From: Neptuniibacter pectenicola
GTDB taxonomy: Bacteria; Pseudomonadota; Gammaproteobacteria; Pseudomonadales; Balneatricaceae
NCBI RefSeq assembly: GCF_001597735.1
Contig: NZ_LUTS01000011.1
Location: 1 to 64,000 of the forward strand
DNA length: 64,000 nucleotides
Direction: 5' to 3'
A program made the position numbers and the translations under genes. Shown here in pieces: positions 16,872 to 25,577 of the stretch. Below the pieces are notes generated by a model. The model searched no databases and had not been told where the DNA came from. It saw only the letters and a program-made list of their open reading frames with translations. Position 1 is the stretch's first letter. Each line of letters opens with the position of its first letter.

Positions 16872-17061
16872 CCTGCCCTTTATGTTTGCCTTTTCTAAGG
16901 TAAGCGCCTTTGCCTTTTTTAGCGTTAACGACCTGTAGTTTAAAGATCGGTGAGGTGACTAAGGCGGCTAAGTGATTATCTCGAATCGTACCTCGCCCGG
17001 TATCTAAAGAGCGTACCTTTGAGCCTGACGCATAGGGGTCAGTATGCTTTTGTTTTTTCAT
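16849..17061 (-). CDS. arfA: Alternative ribosome-rescue factor A
   Basis: 70 residues from the ATG with TAGGAAA upstream; a longer ORF to 17094 lacks a good ribosome site. The TGRGTIRDNHLAALVTSP segment and the basic KKGKGAYLRKGKHKG tail match ArfA, which recruits RF2 to ribosomes stalled on non-stop mRNA. The protein continues eight residues past the basic tail, and the message for that part is inside a hairpin, as in ArfA genes whose product is normally tagged by tmRNA. Confidence 0.88.
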   Translation of the reverse strand: MKKQKHTDPYASGSKVRSLDTGRGTIRDNHLAALVTSPIFKLQVVNAKKGKGAYLRKGKHKGQEPYLIAV

Positions 17062-17161
17062 GATATTTCCTAGTAGTTTTACGTTAATGAGCACTATTGG
17101 TGCACGCTTGATAGTACGCCTCTGTGAGATGAATAAATAGAGGGTGGTTAAGATTTTTAGA

Positions 17162-17734
17162 CTAATTTAGTTCGGTTATTTGCTTAACCAAAGAGGCGGG
17201 GACACCAGCGACGACAACGTGTTCAGGTATATCTTTAGTTACAACGGAACCGGCAGCAATCACGGCGCCTGTACCAACGCTAACCCCCGGTAAGATGCTA
17301 ACCCCCATACCGATCCATACATCATCGGCAATCGTAATTGCCTTTGCTTGAGTGATGCCATCTTTTCGTTGTGAGGCCTGTAGTGGGTGTGTGGTTGTGC
17401 TGAGAGTGACGTTAGGGCCAATCATGACGTTATCACCCAAGGTAACTGGGGCGGCATCTAATATAGTGCAGTTGTGGTTCATGTAGACGTTGCGGCCTAA
17501 GCTTATGTTGTAACCGTAATCACACTGAAAATTAGGCTCAAGGGTTGGTTTGATTGCGCGGCCTAATAGCTTGCTTAGCTTCTGTTGGCGTAAACCTTTT
17601 TGATCTGGGTGCAGTTGATTGTATTCAAAGCATAGCGCTTTAGCGCGTTTACGTTCGTTGATGAGTTCAGGGTCCAGCGCATTAAACGGTAAACCAGAGA
17701 GCATTTTTTGTTTTTCGCTTGTCACGGTATTCAC
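17162..17734 (-). CDS. Sugar O-acetyltransferase, Maa/LacA family
   Basis: 190 residues. An N-terminal maltose/galactoside acetyltransferase domain (LNERKRAK... region, about 15-65) is followed by left-handed beta-helix hexapeptide repeats. These include NHNCTILDAAPVTLGDNVMIGPNV, a catalytic-type His in TTTHPL, and GAVIAAGSVVTKDIP. It transfers acetyl from acetyl-CoA to a sugar hydroxyl; the acceptor is unknown. It stands alone, divergent from the protease gene. Confidence 0.88.
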   Translation of the reverse strand: MNTVTSEKQKMLSGLPFNALDPELINERKRAKALCFEYNQLHPDQKGLRQQKLSKLLGRAIKPTLEPNFQCDYGYNISLGRNVYMNHNCTILDAAPVTLGDNVMIGPNVTLSTTTHPLQASQRKDGITQAKAITIADDVWIGMGVSILPGVSVGTGAVIAAGSVVTKDIPEHVVVAGVPASLVKQITELN

Positions 17735-17834
17735 TTAGGCTTTTTTAGATGGCGACTTAGGCTGAAGCGCTTTCTTGCTTGTTCTAGATACTACATAATG
17801 CCCGCTTATTTATTAGGTTACAGCGAGCATTTCT

Positions 17835-18929
17835 TTGCAGTTACTCAAGATCGATTGTTTGGGCCGTGAGCTTCGTTTAGAAGGATCGATGGCCGGTTGG
17901 CAAGCATTGTACTGGGATAATCAGTTGGTGTCTCAACATGATGCTAAGGCGGATCCCTCTACTAGCGCTGTTCATTGTTTTCAGCTAACCGCTGGGGAGC
18001 GGGTGCTTAATTGCGAGCTAACACTTGAATTGGTGTGGCAGCCGTTTTCATTGGGCTATTCATTGTTGGTGAATGATGGTGAAAGCGAAGAGCTGATTGG
18101 TCAGGGTCAGTTGGGCGAGAAAGATATAGAAACTCAGGTGATTGAGCATCGTCCTAAACGGCCGAATAAGTTGAGTTTATTGGGCCTTGGCTCGTTAGCA
18201 TTAAAGTTATTTAAAAGCGCTAAAGTGTTAAAGGTGCTTTTTGCCGCAGGGAGTTTGGCGGCATATACCTGGTTGTTTTCGATACAGTTTGCGATCGCCC
18301 TGATACTTTGTTTAGTGTTCCACGAGTATGGGCATATTCGTGCGATGAAGCGTTTTGGTTTGAAAACAAAAGGGATCTATTTGATTCCGTTTGTAGGGGG
18401 CTTAGCCCTGTCAGATGACCGTATTAATACCCGTTGGCAGGATGTCTATATCTCAATTATGGGGCCTTTTTTCGGGCTGTTACTCTCCTGTGCTTGTCTC
18501 GTCGTTTATTGGCTGACTGATATAGAGCTTTTTGCGGGGTTGGCCGCCTTTAATGCGCTATTAAACTTATTTAATCTTTTGCCTGTTTTACCCCTTGATG
18601 GCGGGCACATTTTAAAGAGCATCGCCTTTTCTGTGAATTCAGTCATTGGCCTAGTGTGTTGTGTGCTCGGTGCTGTTACTGGTGTGGTGCTGAGCTACTA
18701 TTTTAATTTGACCTTGCTGGGCTTTTTGCTGGCGATCGGAAGTCTTGAGATTGTCTTTGAGTGGCGAGGGCGTCATGTGAGTGATCTGCTGCCGCTTGAT
18801 CGTTATGGTCAGCTGGTGTCGGCTCTCTGGTATTTTGGTACGGTCGGCAGCTTATGCGCAGTGATATGGGTGTTGGCGCAGGGCGATAATCAAGCCCTTG
18901 CACTACCTATGAAGATCTTGGGTAGTTAA
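17835..18929 (+). CDS. Membrane zinc metalloprotease, M50 (site-2 protease) family
   Basis: 364 residues from a TTG start without a clear ribosome site. A soluble N-terminal region of about 110 residues is followed by several transmembrane helices. The HEYGH zinc motif sits in the second hydrophobic segment (about residues 162-166), and a PLDGGH motif (about 255) supplies the third ligand Asp. It probably cleaves membrane proteins within the bilayer. The N-terminal domain is not recognised. Confidence 0.8.
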   Translation: MQLLKIDCLGRELRLEGSMAGWQALYWDNQLVSQHDAKADPSTSAVHCFQLTAGERVLNCELTLELVWQPFSLGYSLLVNDGESEELIGQGQLGEKDIETQVIEHRPKRPNKLSLLGLGSLALKLFKSAKVLKVLFAAGSLAAYTWLFSIQFAIALILCLVFHEYGHIRAMKRFGLKTKGIYLIPFVGGLALSDDRINTRWQDVYISIMGPFFGLLLSCACLVVYWLTDIELFAGLAAFNALLNLFNLLPVLPLDGGHILKSIAFSVNSVIGLVCCVLGAVTGVVLSYYFNLTLLGFLLAIGSLEIVFEWRGRHVSDLLPLDRYGQLVSALWYFGTVGSLCAVIWVLAQGDNQALALPMKILGS

Positions 18930-18956
18930 TAAACCTAACCGGTGGATGGTAATTGA

Positions 18957-20204
18957 GTGAATTTTACAGGATTTAATCTTAATCCATTAATTGTCGAAGG
19001 GGTTGAGAGGGCTGGCTATAGCGCGCCAACGCCGATTCAATCAGCAGCGATTCCTGTCATTATGTCAGGCTGCGACCTGTTGGCTGGAGCAAGAACGGGG
19101 ACCGGTAAAACCGCTGCGTTTGCTTTGCCGTTGTTACATAAAATCATGAGTCATCATGGGGTGGCGGCCGGTGAAACGAAGAAACGGTTAACGACACTGG
19201 TGTTGGTGCCGACGCGGGAACTGGCGCAACAGGTGAATGATAGCTTTAAAACCTATGCGAAAGGCAGTGATTTCAGGTCCGCTGTGGTATACGGCGGTGT
19301 GGGTATAAAACCGCAAATCGATCAGATTAATAAGGGAATTGACCTGCTTGTTGCGACACCTGGGCGCTTACTTGACCTTAGTAAAAAGCGTGCAGTTAAT
19401 CTGTCCAGTATTGACGTATTAGTGTTTGATGAAGCGGATCGGATGCTGGATATGGGGTTTAAAGATGAGATTAGGGCTGTGATGAGCAAGCTGCCTAAAT
19501 CTACGCCTGAGGTTAAAACCCGACAAACCTTACTGTTCTCCGCAACCTTGAATGACAATATCTATAAATTTAGTAAACACTTATTAAGTAAGCCTGAGTT
19601 GATTGAGGTTGATCAGCGTAATAGTACGTCGCTGGATGTGGCGCAGGTTGTTTATAACTGTGATCCTGAACGTAAAGTGGCGTTGGTGTCTCACCTTATT
19701 GGCAAAGAGGGCTGGCAGCAGGTTTTGATCTTCAGTCGAACGAAGCTGGGCGCTGATCAAATTGCCGCGGCGTTATCGCTTACCGGGCTGCGAGCTGAGG
19801 CGATACATGCGGACCGCCCCCAAACCAGTCGTGAGCAAGCGTTGGAAGAGTTTAAACAGGGAGCGGTCAATGTATTGGTTGCAACCGATGTGGCTGCTCG
19901 GGGCATCGATATACAGCAGTTAGAAGCGGTGATTAATTTTGAGGTGCCTTATAAGCCCGAGGATTATGTACACCGTATTGGTCGAACGGGGCGAGCAGGG
20001 CATCAAGGTAAAGCCGTTACGTTGCTCATAGAGGAAGAAAACTACCTGCTAGAAGAGATTGAGGTGCTGCTGGATACGCGTTTGCCGCAGCAATGGTTAG
20101 AGGGGTTTGAGCCTGACCTTACCCGAGTGATAGAAGCGGGACGTAAAAACTCAAAAACGGCGCAGAAGCGTAGAGCTAAAAAAAGGGCGTTAGGTAAGCG
20201 TTAA
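18957..20204 (+). CDS. rhlE: DEAD-box RNA helicase, RhlE-like
   Basis: 415 residues from GTG. Motifs in order: Q motif near PTPIQSAAIP, motif I ARTGTGKT, Ia PTRELAQQ, II VFDEADRMLDMGF, III SATL, IV/V TDVAARGIDI and VI HRIGRTGRAG, followed by a short basic tail. It unwinds RNA using ATP, probably in ribosome assembly or decay. It lies 27 bases after the protease gene and ends before a convergent terminator. Confidence 0.9.
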   Translation: MNFTGFNLNPLIVEGVERAGYSAPTPIQSAAIPVIMSGCDLLAGARTGTGKTAAFALPLLHKIMSHHGVAAGETKKRLTTLVLVPTRELAQQVNDSFKTYAKGSDFRSAVVYGGVGIKPQIDQINKGIDLLVATPGRLLDLSKKRAVNLSSIDVLVFDEADRMLDMGFKDEIRAVMSKLPKSTPEVKTRQTLLFSATLNDNIYKFSKHLLSKPELIEVDQRNSTSLDVAQVVYNCDPERKVALVSHLIGKEGWQQVLIFSRTKLGADQIAAALSLTGLRAEAIHADRPQTSREQALEEFKQGAVNVLVATDVAARGIDIQQLEAVINFEVPYKPEDYVHRIGRTGRAGHQGKAVTLLIEEENYLLEEIEVLLDTRLPQQWLEGFEPDLTRVIEAGRKNSKTAQKRRAKKRALGKR

Positions 20205-20225
20205 GTGGGTTTGGCTATTACAGAA

Positions 20226-20267
20226 AAAGCGCCTACAAGATGACAGCTAATCGCTTGTAGACGCTTT
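20226..20267. terminator. Bidirectional terminator between rhlE and the lipoprotein gene
   Basis: AAAGCGCCTACAAG (20226-20239) pairs with CTTGTAGACGCTTT (20254-20267), with one C-A mismatch. A/T runs on both ends suit transcripts from either side of this convergent junction. Confidence 0.75.
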
Positions 20268-20295
20268 GGTTCCAGCTAAGGAGGGCTTAGGTTTC

Positions 20296-21816
20296 TTAGA
20301 TCGAAACGTTAAGCGCTTTTACTGTTTTGATATTAATGTATTTATCCGTTGGTAACTGATTGTCACGCTGGAAATCATTAACCGCATTCATCGTTTCACG
20401 TCCGACAACCCCATCGATCTTACCTGGGTTATAGCCTTTGGCAGCCAATGCACGCTGAATATCCATGATGGTTGTACGCGTCATGTTTGTTTCACAAAGA
20501 ATCGAGCGCCATTCCATATAGCCATCTTGATCTATTTTGCTTAATGAAACGGTTTCGTACTCTGCTGGGATTTCGGTACGGCTTTCACTTGCTGCCGAAG
20601 CCAGTTTTGTCACGGTAACCGTTTCGTATTTCGCAGGGATCTCAACTTTCTGAGTCGTTGCTGGCGTTGCCACTAAAGTACGTTTGATCGTTTTATACTG
20701 GGCAGGTTGCTCAGTTAAACAGATCTTATTGCCTGTACGTGTTGCTTTAGGGTGTTCATGGTTGTGTACTTCATGCCATACAAATGCAACATCGCTGACT
20801 TTTTTAGTGACAGGCACATCTTTGTATTTAGCTGGGACTGTTTTACGCATCTCTTTTGCTTCAGAGACAAGTTCTTGTACCCGAACGGTTTCATAAACAG
20901 CAGGGATCTCAACCGTGCGAGTTGCCGCCGGTGAAGATAGAACGCGTTTAGTGACCGTTTTGAACGTGTCAGGTACTTCAACTAGACACATGATCTCGCC
21001 TGTGGCCGCATCGATTTTTTGGATTGGGCCTGTGCCTTTTTTCCAAATCGTGTGGGCAGGTACATCAACTACTTGTTCTGTCACTGTTGAGTATTGAGCA
21101 GGGATCTCTTCAATACGTGTGCTGGCTTCTTTCACCAGTACGGTTTTTTCAACCCAGCGGAACTCGGCAGGTTGAGTGGTGACCACTTCATACTCTTCTT
21201 GGATAAGAACCGGTTCATTAACTTGCTCAAATTTTGCAGGAAGGAAATGCTCATGGAAACACATGCCCGGCTGTGCTGCTGCTAGGTCAATACCATGTTC
21301 GCTTGCTGCATTAAGAAGATCTTTACTGGCGGGCGCGCTGCCTTTCTGTAGGTCGATCAACCATTGAGTGCTGGCTTCTTTAACCAGCTTTTGCTCGGTA
21401 ACGGTTTCGTATTGTGCAGGCACAGCAACCATCTTATAGCTTGCCGGTTGAACAAGAACTTGCTCTGTCACCTTTTTATACGATGCCGGTGTGATGTAAA
21501 CCTGTTCGCTTGCGTCTTTAACAAGCAGTGTTTCAGTATAGTTTTGGTATGTTGGTTCTACCCAAACGCGGGCATAACATTCACCGGGTTTAGCATTAGG
21601 GGGAAGTAGTTCGGAACCGTCTGGCGCTTGCTGGTTTTCAGCTTCACGTTTCGCTACGGCTTTTTCGCGTTCAACAAGTTCTTTGTTTCTCTGTTCTAAT
21701 TCTGCTGCTGAGAATGGAGAAGATTGAACTTGTGGGGTGGTTCCGCTACATGCAGCTAACAAAATAGCACTAGAGATGACGCTGAGCTTGATTATACCTT
21801 TACTTGTGATAACCAT
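20296..21816 (-). CDS. Repetitive lipoprotein with C-terminal peptidoglycan-binding domain
   Basis: 506 residues. Signal peptide with lipobox LLAAC (Cys23), a short charged coiled coil (about 35-65), then a long array of about ten PA-x-Y-x-x-V-T motifs. The array is grouped in blocks that each open with a cysteine (GECYARV, GMCFHEH, IMCLVEV, KICLTEQ, SILCET). The last 60 residues form a PG_binding_1 domain (ALAAKGYNPGKIDGVVGRETMNAV). A strong AGGAGG precedes the ATG. It is probably outer-membrane anchored and contacts the cell wall as an envelope spacer or structural protein; its specific role is unknown. Confidence 0.8.
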   Translation of the reverse strand: MVITSKGIIKLSVISSAILLAACSGTTPQVQSSPFSAAELEQRNKELVEREKAVAKREAENQQAPDGSELLPPNAKPGECYARVWVEPTYQNYTETLLVKDASEQVYITPASYKKVTEQVLVQPASYKMVAVPAQYETVTEQKLVKEASTQWLIDLQKGSAPASKDLLNAASEHGIDLAAAQPGMCFHEHFLPAKFEQVNEPVLIQEEYEVVTTQPAEFRWVEKTVLVKEASTRIEEIPAQYSTVTEQVVDVPAHTIWKKGTGPIQKIDAATGEIMCLVEVPDTFKTVTKRVLSSPAATRTVEIPAVYETVRVQELVSEAKEMRKTVPAKYKDVPVTKKVSDVAFVWHEVHNHEHPKATRTGNKICLTEQPAQYKTIKRTLVATPATTQKVEIPAKYETVTVTKLASAASESRTEIPAEYETVSLSKIDQDGYMEWRSILCETNMTRTTIMDIQRALAAKGYNPGKIDGVVGRETMNAVNDFQRDNQLPTDKYINIKTVKALNVSI

Positions 21817-21925
21817 GGTTCCTCCTGGATAGGGTTTACAAGTGTGATGTAGGGTATTCTAGAGCGTGAAACTTAAGGGTAACTGTACAGTTGTGCTTGT
21901 GAGGCTTAAAACGGCTATAAAGCGA

Positions 21926-22507
21926 CTAATGTCTTATACCGGAAAGCACTTCGTAGGCCTCTCTGATTTTAATGAACTGGTCAGGGTCGCCACCTTTGTC
22001 TGGGTGGTGGGTTGATATCAGTGTTTTATATTTGAGCTTAATGCTGTCCCAGTCGGCTTCTAACTCCATGCCTAATACTGCGAGCGCGTTTTCTGCTTCA
22101 TCAAGGGTGTAGTAGCGCTGCCAAAAACTGTCTAATAGGGTTTCTACGCTGTCTTGGTCGCTTTTTATAAACTCGTCCCAATTAAGGTAGTAGGCGCGAA
22201 TTTCATCATCACCTGCTGAGTGCATAATCGACGTATCGGTTCCGCTTTTCAGTGCGGTACGTTCGATAGATAAAGCAGAGATCGATAGATAATAACCTTC
22301 ATCCCAAAAAATAGGCTGGAGTTGGTAAAGGGCGTTCATAACGAGGAAATGCTTACGAAATAAAACTAAATCGTTAGATGGATCGGTGGGGAGTTTTAGT
22401 TCGTTATCATCAAAGTCTAATAGCTGGAATAGGTCGTATTCACTGAGCGGTTGAGTGCGACGTCTAAGGATTTTAGCAATGGGCAGTACAAAGGGATTTG
22501 GTCGCAT
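21926..22507 (-). CDS. DnaJ-related protein with C-terminal J domain
   Basis: 193 residues. The N-terminal about 125 residues match the DNAJ_related region (PNPFVLPIAKILRRR start), and a J domain occupies the C-terminus with the diagnostic HPD in STHHPDKGGD (about residues 168-177). This reverse order, J domain last, is typical of the family. It probably acts as a DnaK co-chaperone. It is divergent from the mutarotase gene. Confidence 0.88.
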   Translation of the reverse strand: MRPNPFVLPIAKILRRRTQPLSEYDLFQLLDFDDNELKLPTDPSNDLVLFRKHFLVMNALYQLQPIFWDEGYYLSISALSIERTALKSGTDTSIMHSAGDDEIRAYYLNWDEFIKSDQDSVETLLDSFWQRYYTLDEAENALAVLGMELEADWDSIKLKYKTLISTHHPDKGGDPDQFIKIREAYEVLSGIRH

Positions 22508-22677
22508 ATGTTCACTATCAGTTTAAGCGTGCCACTAAGCATAGATTCAATTTTCAAGGCTCGCCAGTTTTGTTTTTGCCGCAGGGTGCTGGGGGATCTA
22601 TAACAATCATGTTAATTAACCGGATAGGGGGTTAATCTTCATCGACCTCAAGAGTAAAATTGCGGGCTTAGAGTAAT

Positions 22678-23625
22678 GTGGGTAGTAATATGAATTTGGC
22701 TGAAAGCGTTCAGGCATTATATGCCGAGTATGGTGCTCTGAAAGGGGTCACTATTGAGATTTACAAACAGCTGATTGCTGTTTCGGTGAAGAATGATGCC
22801 GCGTCAGCCACTGTTTTTCTTCAGGGCGCGCAGGTTGCAGAGTACAAGCGTGTGGGGGAGCCTTCTTTACTGTGGTTAAGCGAGCAGTGTGATTACCAGC
22901 GAGGAAAGGCGCTGCGTGGCGGTATTCCTGTTTGTTGGCCGTGGTTTGGTGATATTGATAAAAACCCAGATTCGGTTAAGTGCCAAGTATCAGCAGATAA
23001 CCCGCCAGCCCATGGATTTGTCCGTGAGCAGATGTGGCGGTTAGCTAATGTTGAGTTAATTGATAGTGAAACAACTCAAATTACACTTGAGCTTGATGTA
23101 ACGCCCTCTGAACTGTGGCCGTTTTCTGCAGCACTTAGGTTGGTGGTTACTGTGGGATCATCGCTGTCGCTTCAGTTTGAGGTGCATAATGTGGGGGATC
23201 AGCCTTTCTCATTTACTTCTGCGCTACACAGTTATTTTAATGTTGCGGAGGTTGAAGCGGTTGAGGTTTTAGGGCTCGAGGGTGTGGAATATATAGATAC
23301 GCTGGAGGGGTGGAGCCGTAGCTGTTCAAGTGATCCTTTACGTGTTGCTGCTGAAGTGGATCGAATTTATCGAAATGTCACGGGCCCAATACAGATAAAT
23401 GACCCCGGTTTTGCACGGCAAATTAAAGTCACTCATAGCCATGCACCGGATCTTGTCGCGTGGAACCCTTGGGTTGATAAGTCTATACGGTTAAGTCACT
23501 TTGCTGATCAAGACTTCCATAAGATGTTGTGCTTAGAGAGTGCGCATCTGCTTGATAATTTACAGACTTTAGCACCTGATCAGTCTTATTTCATGGGGTT
23601 TAATTGTCGGATCTCGGTGACCTAA
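22678..23625 (+). CDS. D-hexose-6-phosphate mutarotase (YeaD-like)
   Basis: 315 residues from GTG; ATG at 22690 is an equally possible start. Aldose-1-epimerase-like beta-sandwich with the GGIPVCWPWFG segment, HGFVREQMWRL, a SALHSYFNV motif containing the catalytic His, and VAWNPWVDKS near the C-terminus. All are characteristic of glucose-6-phosphate 1-epimerases. It equilibrates anomers of hexose 6-phosphates in the cytosol. Confidence 0.9.
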   Translation: MGSNMNLAESVQALYAEYGALKGVTIEIYKQLIAVSVKNDAASATVFLQGAQVAEYKRVGEPSLLWLSEQCDYQRGKALRGGIPVCWPWFGDIDKNPDSVKCQVSADNPPAHGFVREQMWRLANVELIDSETTQITLELDVTPSELWPFSAALRLVVTVGSSLSLQFEVHNVGDQPFSFTSALHSYFNVAEVEAVEVLGLEGVEYIDTLEGWSRSCSSDPLRVAAEVDRIYRNVTGPIQINDPGFARQIKVTHSHAPDLVAWNPWVDKSIRLSHFADQDFHKMLCLESAHLLDNLQTLAPDQSYFMGFNCRISVT

Positions 23626-23695
23626 AGAGCATTTTTAAGTCGAACGTTAGTACTTGAAGCAACCAACTCGTTTGCGGTTTTTTAACCGGTGTTGA

Positions 23696-23866
23696 TTAGG
23701 GTTGTTTCTGAGCACGGGCGTTTTTTTCCGCCTTTAATTGCTCTCTGCGTTCAAGTGCAGCATTCGCCACTTTTGCATACGAGGCATACTGTTCACTGCT
23801 AAGGTGTAAGCTTGAATTACCTGACCGACTCACGGTTCTATGATTTGTTTTAGGTGAACTGCACAT
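23696..23866 (-). CDS. Small 56-residue hypothetical protein
   Basis: A minus-strand ORF starting with ATG, 8 bases after GGAG. The product is polar: a Ser/Arg-rich N-terminus, then a predicted amphipathic helix (EQYASYAKVANAALERREQL) with a Lys-rich tail. It occupies an otherwise empty 350-base gap between the mutarotase and modF. No family is recognised; the ribosome site and helical periodicity are the only support. Confidence 0.45.
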   Translation of the reverse strand: MCSSPKTNHRTVSRSGNSSLHLSSEQYASYAKVANAALERREQLKAEKNARAQKQP

Positions 23867-23973
23867 CACTTAATCTCCACAATCTGTTAATGACTATGAT
23901 GTGGTAAGGGACAAAAAGTTCAATATTTGTTCATCGGTGTTGTTTGTTAAGAACCGTCCGTGCTCCTAGCGCG

Positions 23974-25425
23974 TTATGATGATTGTGCATCGAGCTTTTC
24001 GAGTTGTTTAAACTGGCTGATGCCGCTGATTTGATCTTCTGCATGGTGATTGACATAAAGTACGGTGGTATCGCCACTGGTACATATTTTTTCAATCAAC
24101 GCTAAAACAAGCTGGCGGTTGATATCATCTAAGCCTAAACATGGCTCATCTAAAATTAACAGCGTCGGGTGTTTGACCATGGCCCGGGCAATTAGCAGTA
24201 AGCGTTGATCACCAAACGAAAGCTGGTTGTAAGGCTCATTAGCCCGGTCTTTCATGCCGAGTAGCGCTAACCACTGGTCTGCAACCGCTTTCTGCTTGTC
24301 TGTGCTTTTTGTGTAGACTCCAATGCTGTCATGGAAGCCGGATAAGATCACGTTACGCAGGCTGATACTGACCCGGTATTCCCACTGTAAAGCGGTGGAT
24401 ACATAGCCAATATATTGTTTGATCTGCCAAATCGTTTCACCGTTTCCTCGCTGCATACCAAACACAAAAATATTGTTGGTATAGCACTGGGGGTGATCAC
24501 CGGTAATTAGGTTAAGTAAACAGGTTTTGCCGCTGCCATTTGGCCCGCTCAATTGCCAATGCTGACCCGGTTCAATCGTCCAATCGAGACCGTCGATAAT
24601 GGTGGCATCGCCGTAAGCGACTTTAATGTTTGTTAGGCGCACAAGTGGATCGTTGGGGTTGAGCGCAGGCGGGCGGTCAGAAAGATCTGTCGCAGGCACC
24701 GAGAGTTCTGTTGTTTTTAGATGAAGCAGTTGATAGAGGTCGTCATAGGCCTGTTTGTTATTGATATCAACGCTGTGTTGAAGCTTGCCTTGGTCGGTGT
24801 AGGCGATATGGGTAATAAAGTCGGGAATCTCGTCAAAGCGATTGAGCACGAGCACCATTGCCATGGCGTCTATTTTGCTTTTTAGTAAGTCTTGCAGGAG
24901 TTGCATGGACGCCGCATCGAGCCCGTCAAAAGGTTCATCAAGAATAATAAGGTCAGGATTATTGGCTAATGCCCGAATCAGCATGATCTTGCGCGTCTCG
25001 CCTGTTGATAGCTTTCTAAAGCTGCGATCAAGCATAGGTTCAAGTTTGAACATAGCCACAAGTTGATCAAGTAAGGCGCTATCAAATTCAGGGTAGATCG
25101 CTTTGCCTTCTTCAAGAATCTCTCTGACGGGCGTACCTTCAGAGATCACATCCATGATGTCAGCATCGTCTTTTTTTAACTCACGCTCAATCAGCTCGGC
25201 TTGGGCTTCGAAGGAGATAATTTCGATATGTTTAGGAAGACCTGAAATGGAGCCGCTGATACGCTCGCCAGCGCCGGCCAAAATAGCGGATAGGGCAGAT
25301 TTACCAGAACCATTAGCGCCTGTGATAACCCAGTGTTGGTTTGGCTCAAGTGTCCAGTTGATATTGTTTAAGGTGAAGGACTCACCAAAGACTGCCGTAT
25401 AGTTTTCTATTTTGATGCTATTCAT
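23974..25425 (-). CDS. modF: Tandem ABC ATPase, ModF-like
   Basis: 483 residues from the internal ATG (a TTG ten codons upstream is possible). Two ABC modules: Walker A GANGSGKS and GPNGSGKT, signatures LSTGETRK and LSFGDQRL, and Walker B LIILDEPF and LLILDEPC. No transmembrane part is present. This matches ModF/PhrA, once linked to molybdate transport and photorepair, with an uncertain true role. It stands alone, downstream of ilvC on the same strand but after a terminator. Confidence 0.82.
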   Translation of the reverse strand: MNSIKIENYTAVFGESFTLNNINWTLEPNQHWVITGANGSGKSALSAILAGAGERISGSISGLPKHIEIISFEAQAELIERELKKDDADIMDVISEGTPVREILEEGKAIYPEFDSALLDQLVAMFKLEPMLDRSFRKLSTGETRKIMLIRALANNPDLIILDEPFDGLDAASMQLLQDLLKSKIDAMAMVLVLNRFDEIPDFITHIAYTDQGKLQHSVDINNKQAYDDLYQLLHLKTTELSVPATDLSDRPPALNPNDPLVRLTNIKVAYGDATIIDGLDWTIEPGQHWQLSGPNGSGKTCLLNLITGDHPQCYTNNIFVFGMQRGNGETIWQIKQYIGYVSTALQWEYRVSISLRNVILSGFHDSIGVYTKSTDKQKAVADQWLALLGMKDRANEPYNQLSFGDQRLLLIARAMVKHPTLLILDEPCLGLDDINRQLVLALIEKICTSGDTTVLYVNHHAEDQISGISQFKQLEKLDAQSS

Positions 25426-25504
25426 TTCAGTATGTGACGGGAGTATTTGGGTCAATACTCTACCGCTCCCTTGTCAAAAAAATGCGGAATAACTTACTTT
25501 TTTG

Positions 25505-25537
25505 CGAAAAAAAAGCCAAGACCAAAGGCCCTGACTT
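25505..25537 (-). terminator. Terminator of ilvC
   Basis: On the minus strand AAGTCAGGGCC (25537-25527), loop TTT, GGTCTTGGCTT (25523-25513), pairing over 11 positions with several G-U pairs, then a run of U. It lies about 40 bases after the ilvC stop. Confidence 0.8.
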
Positions 25538-25577
25538 TTATTTTTTCTATAAAGAAAAATGCATAATTATCAAATAA

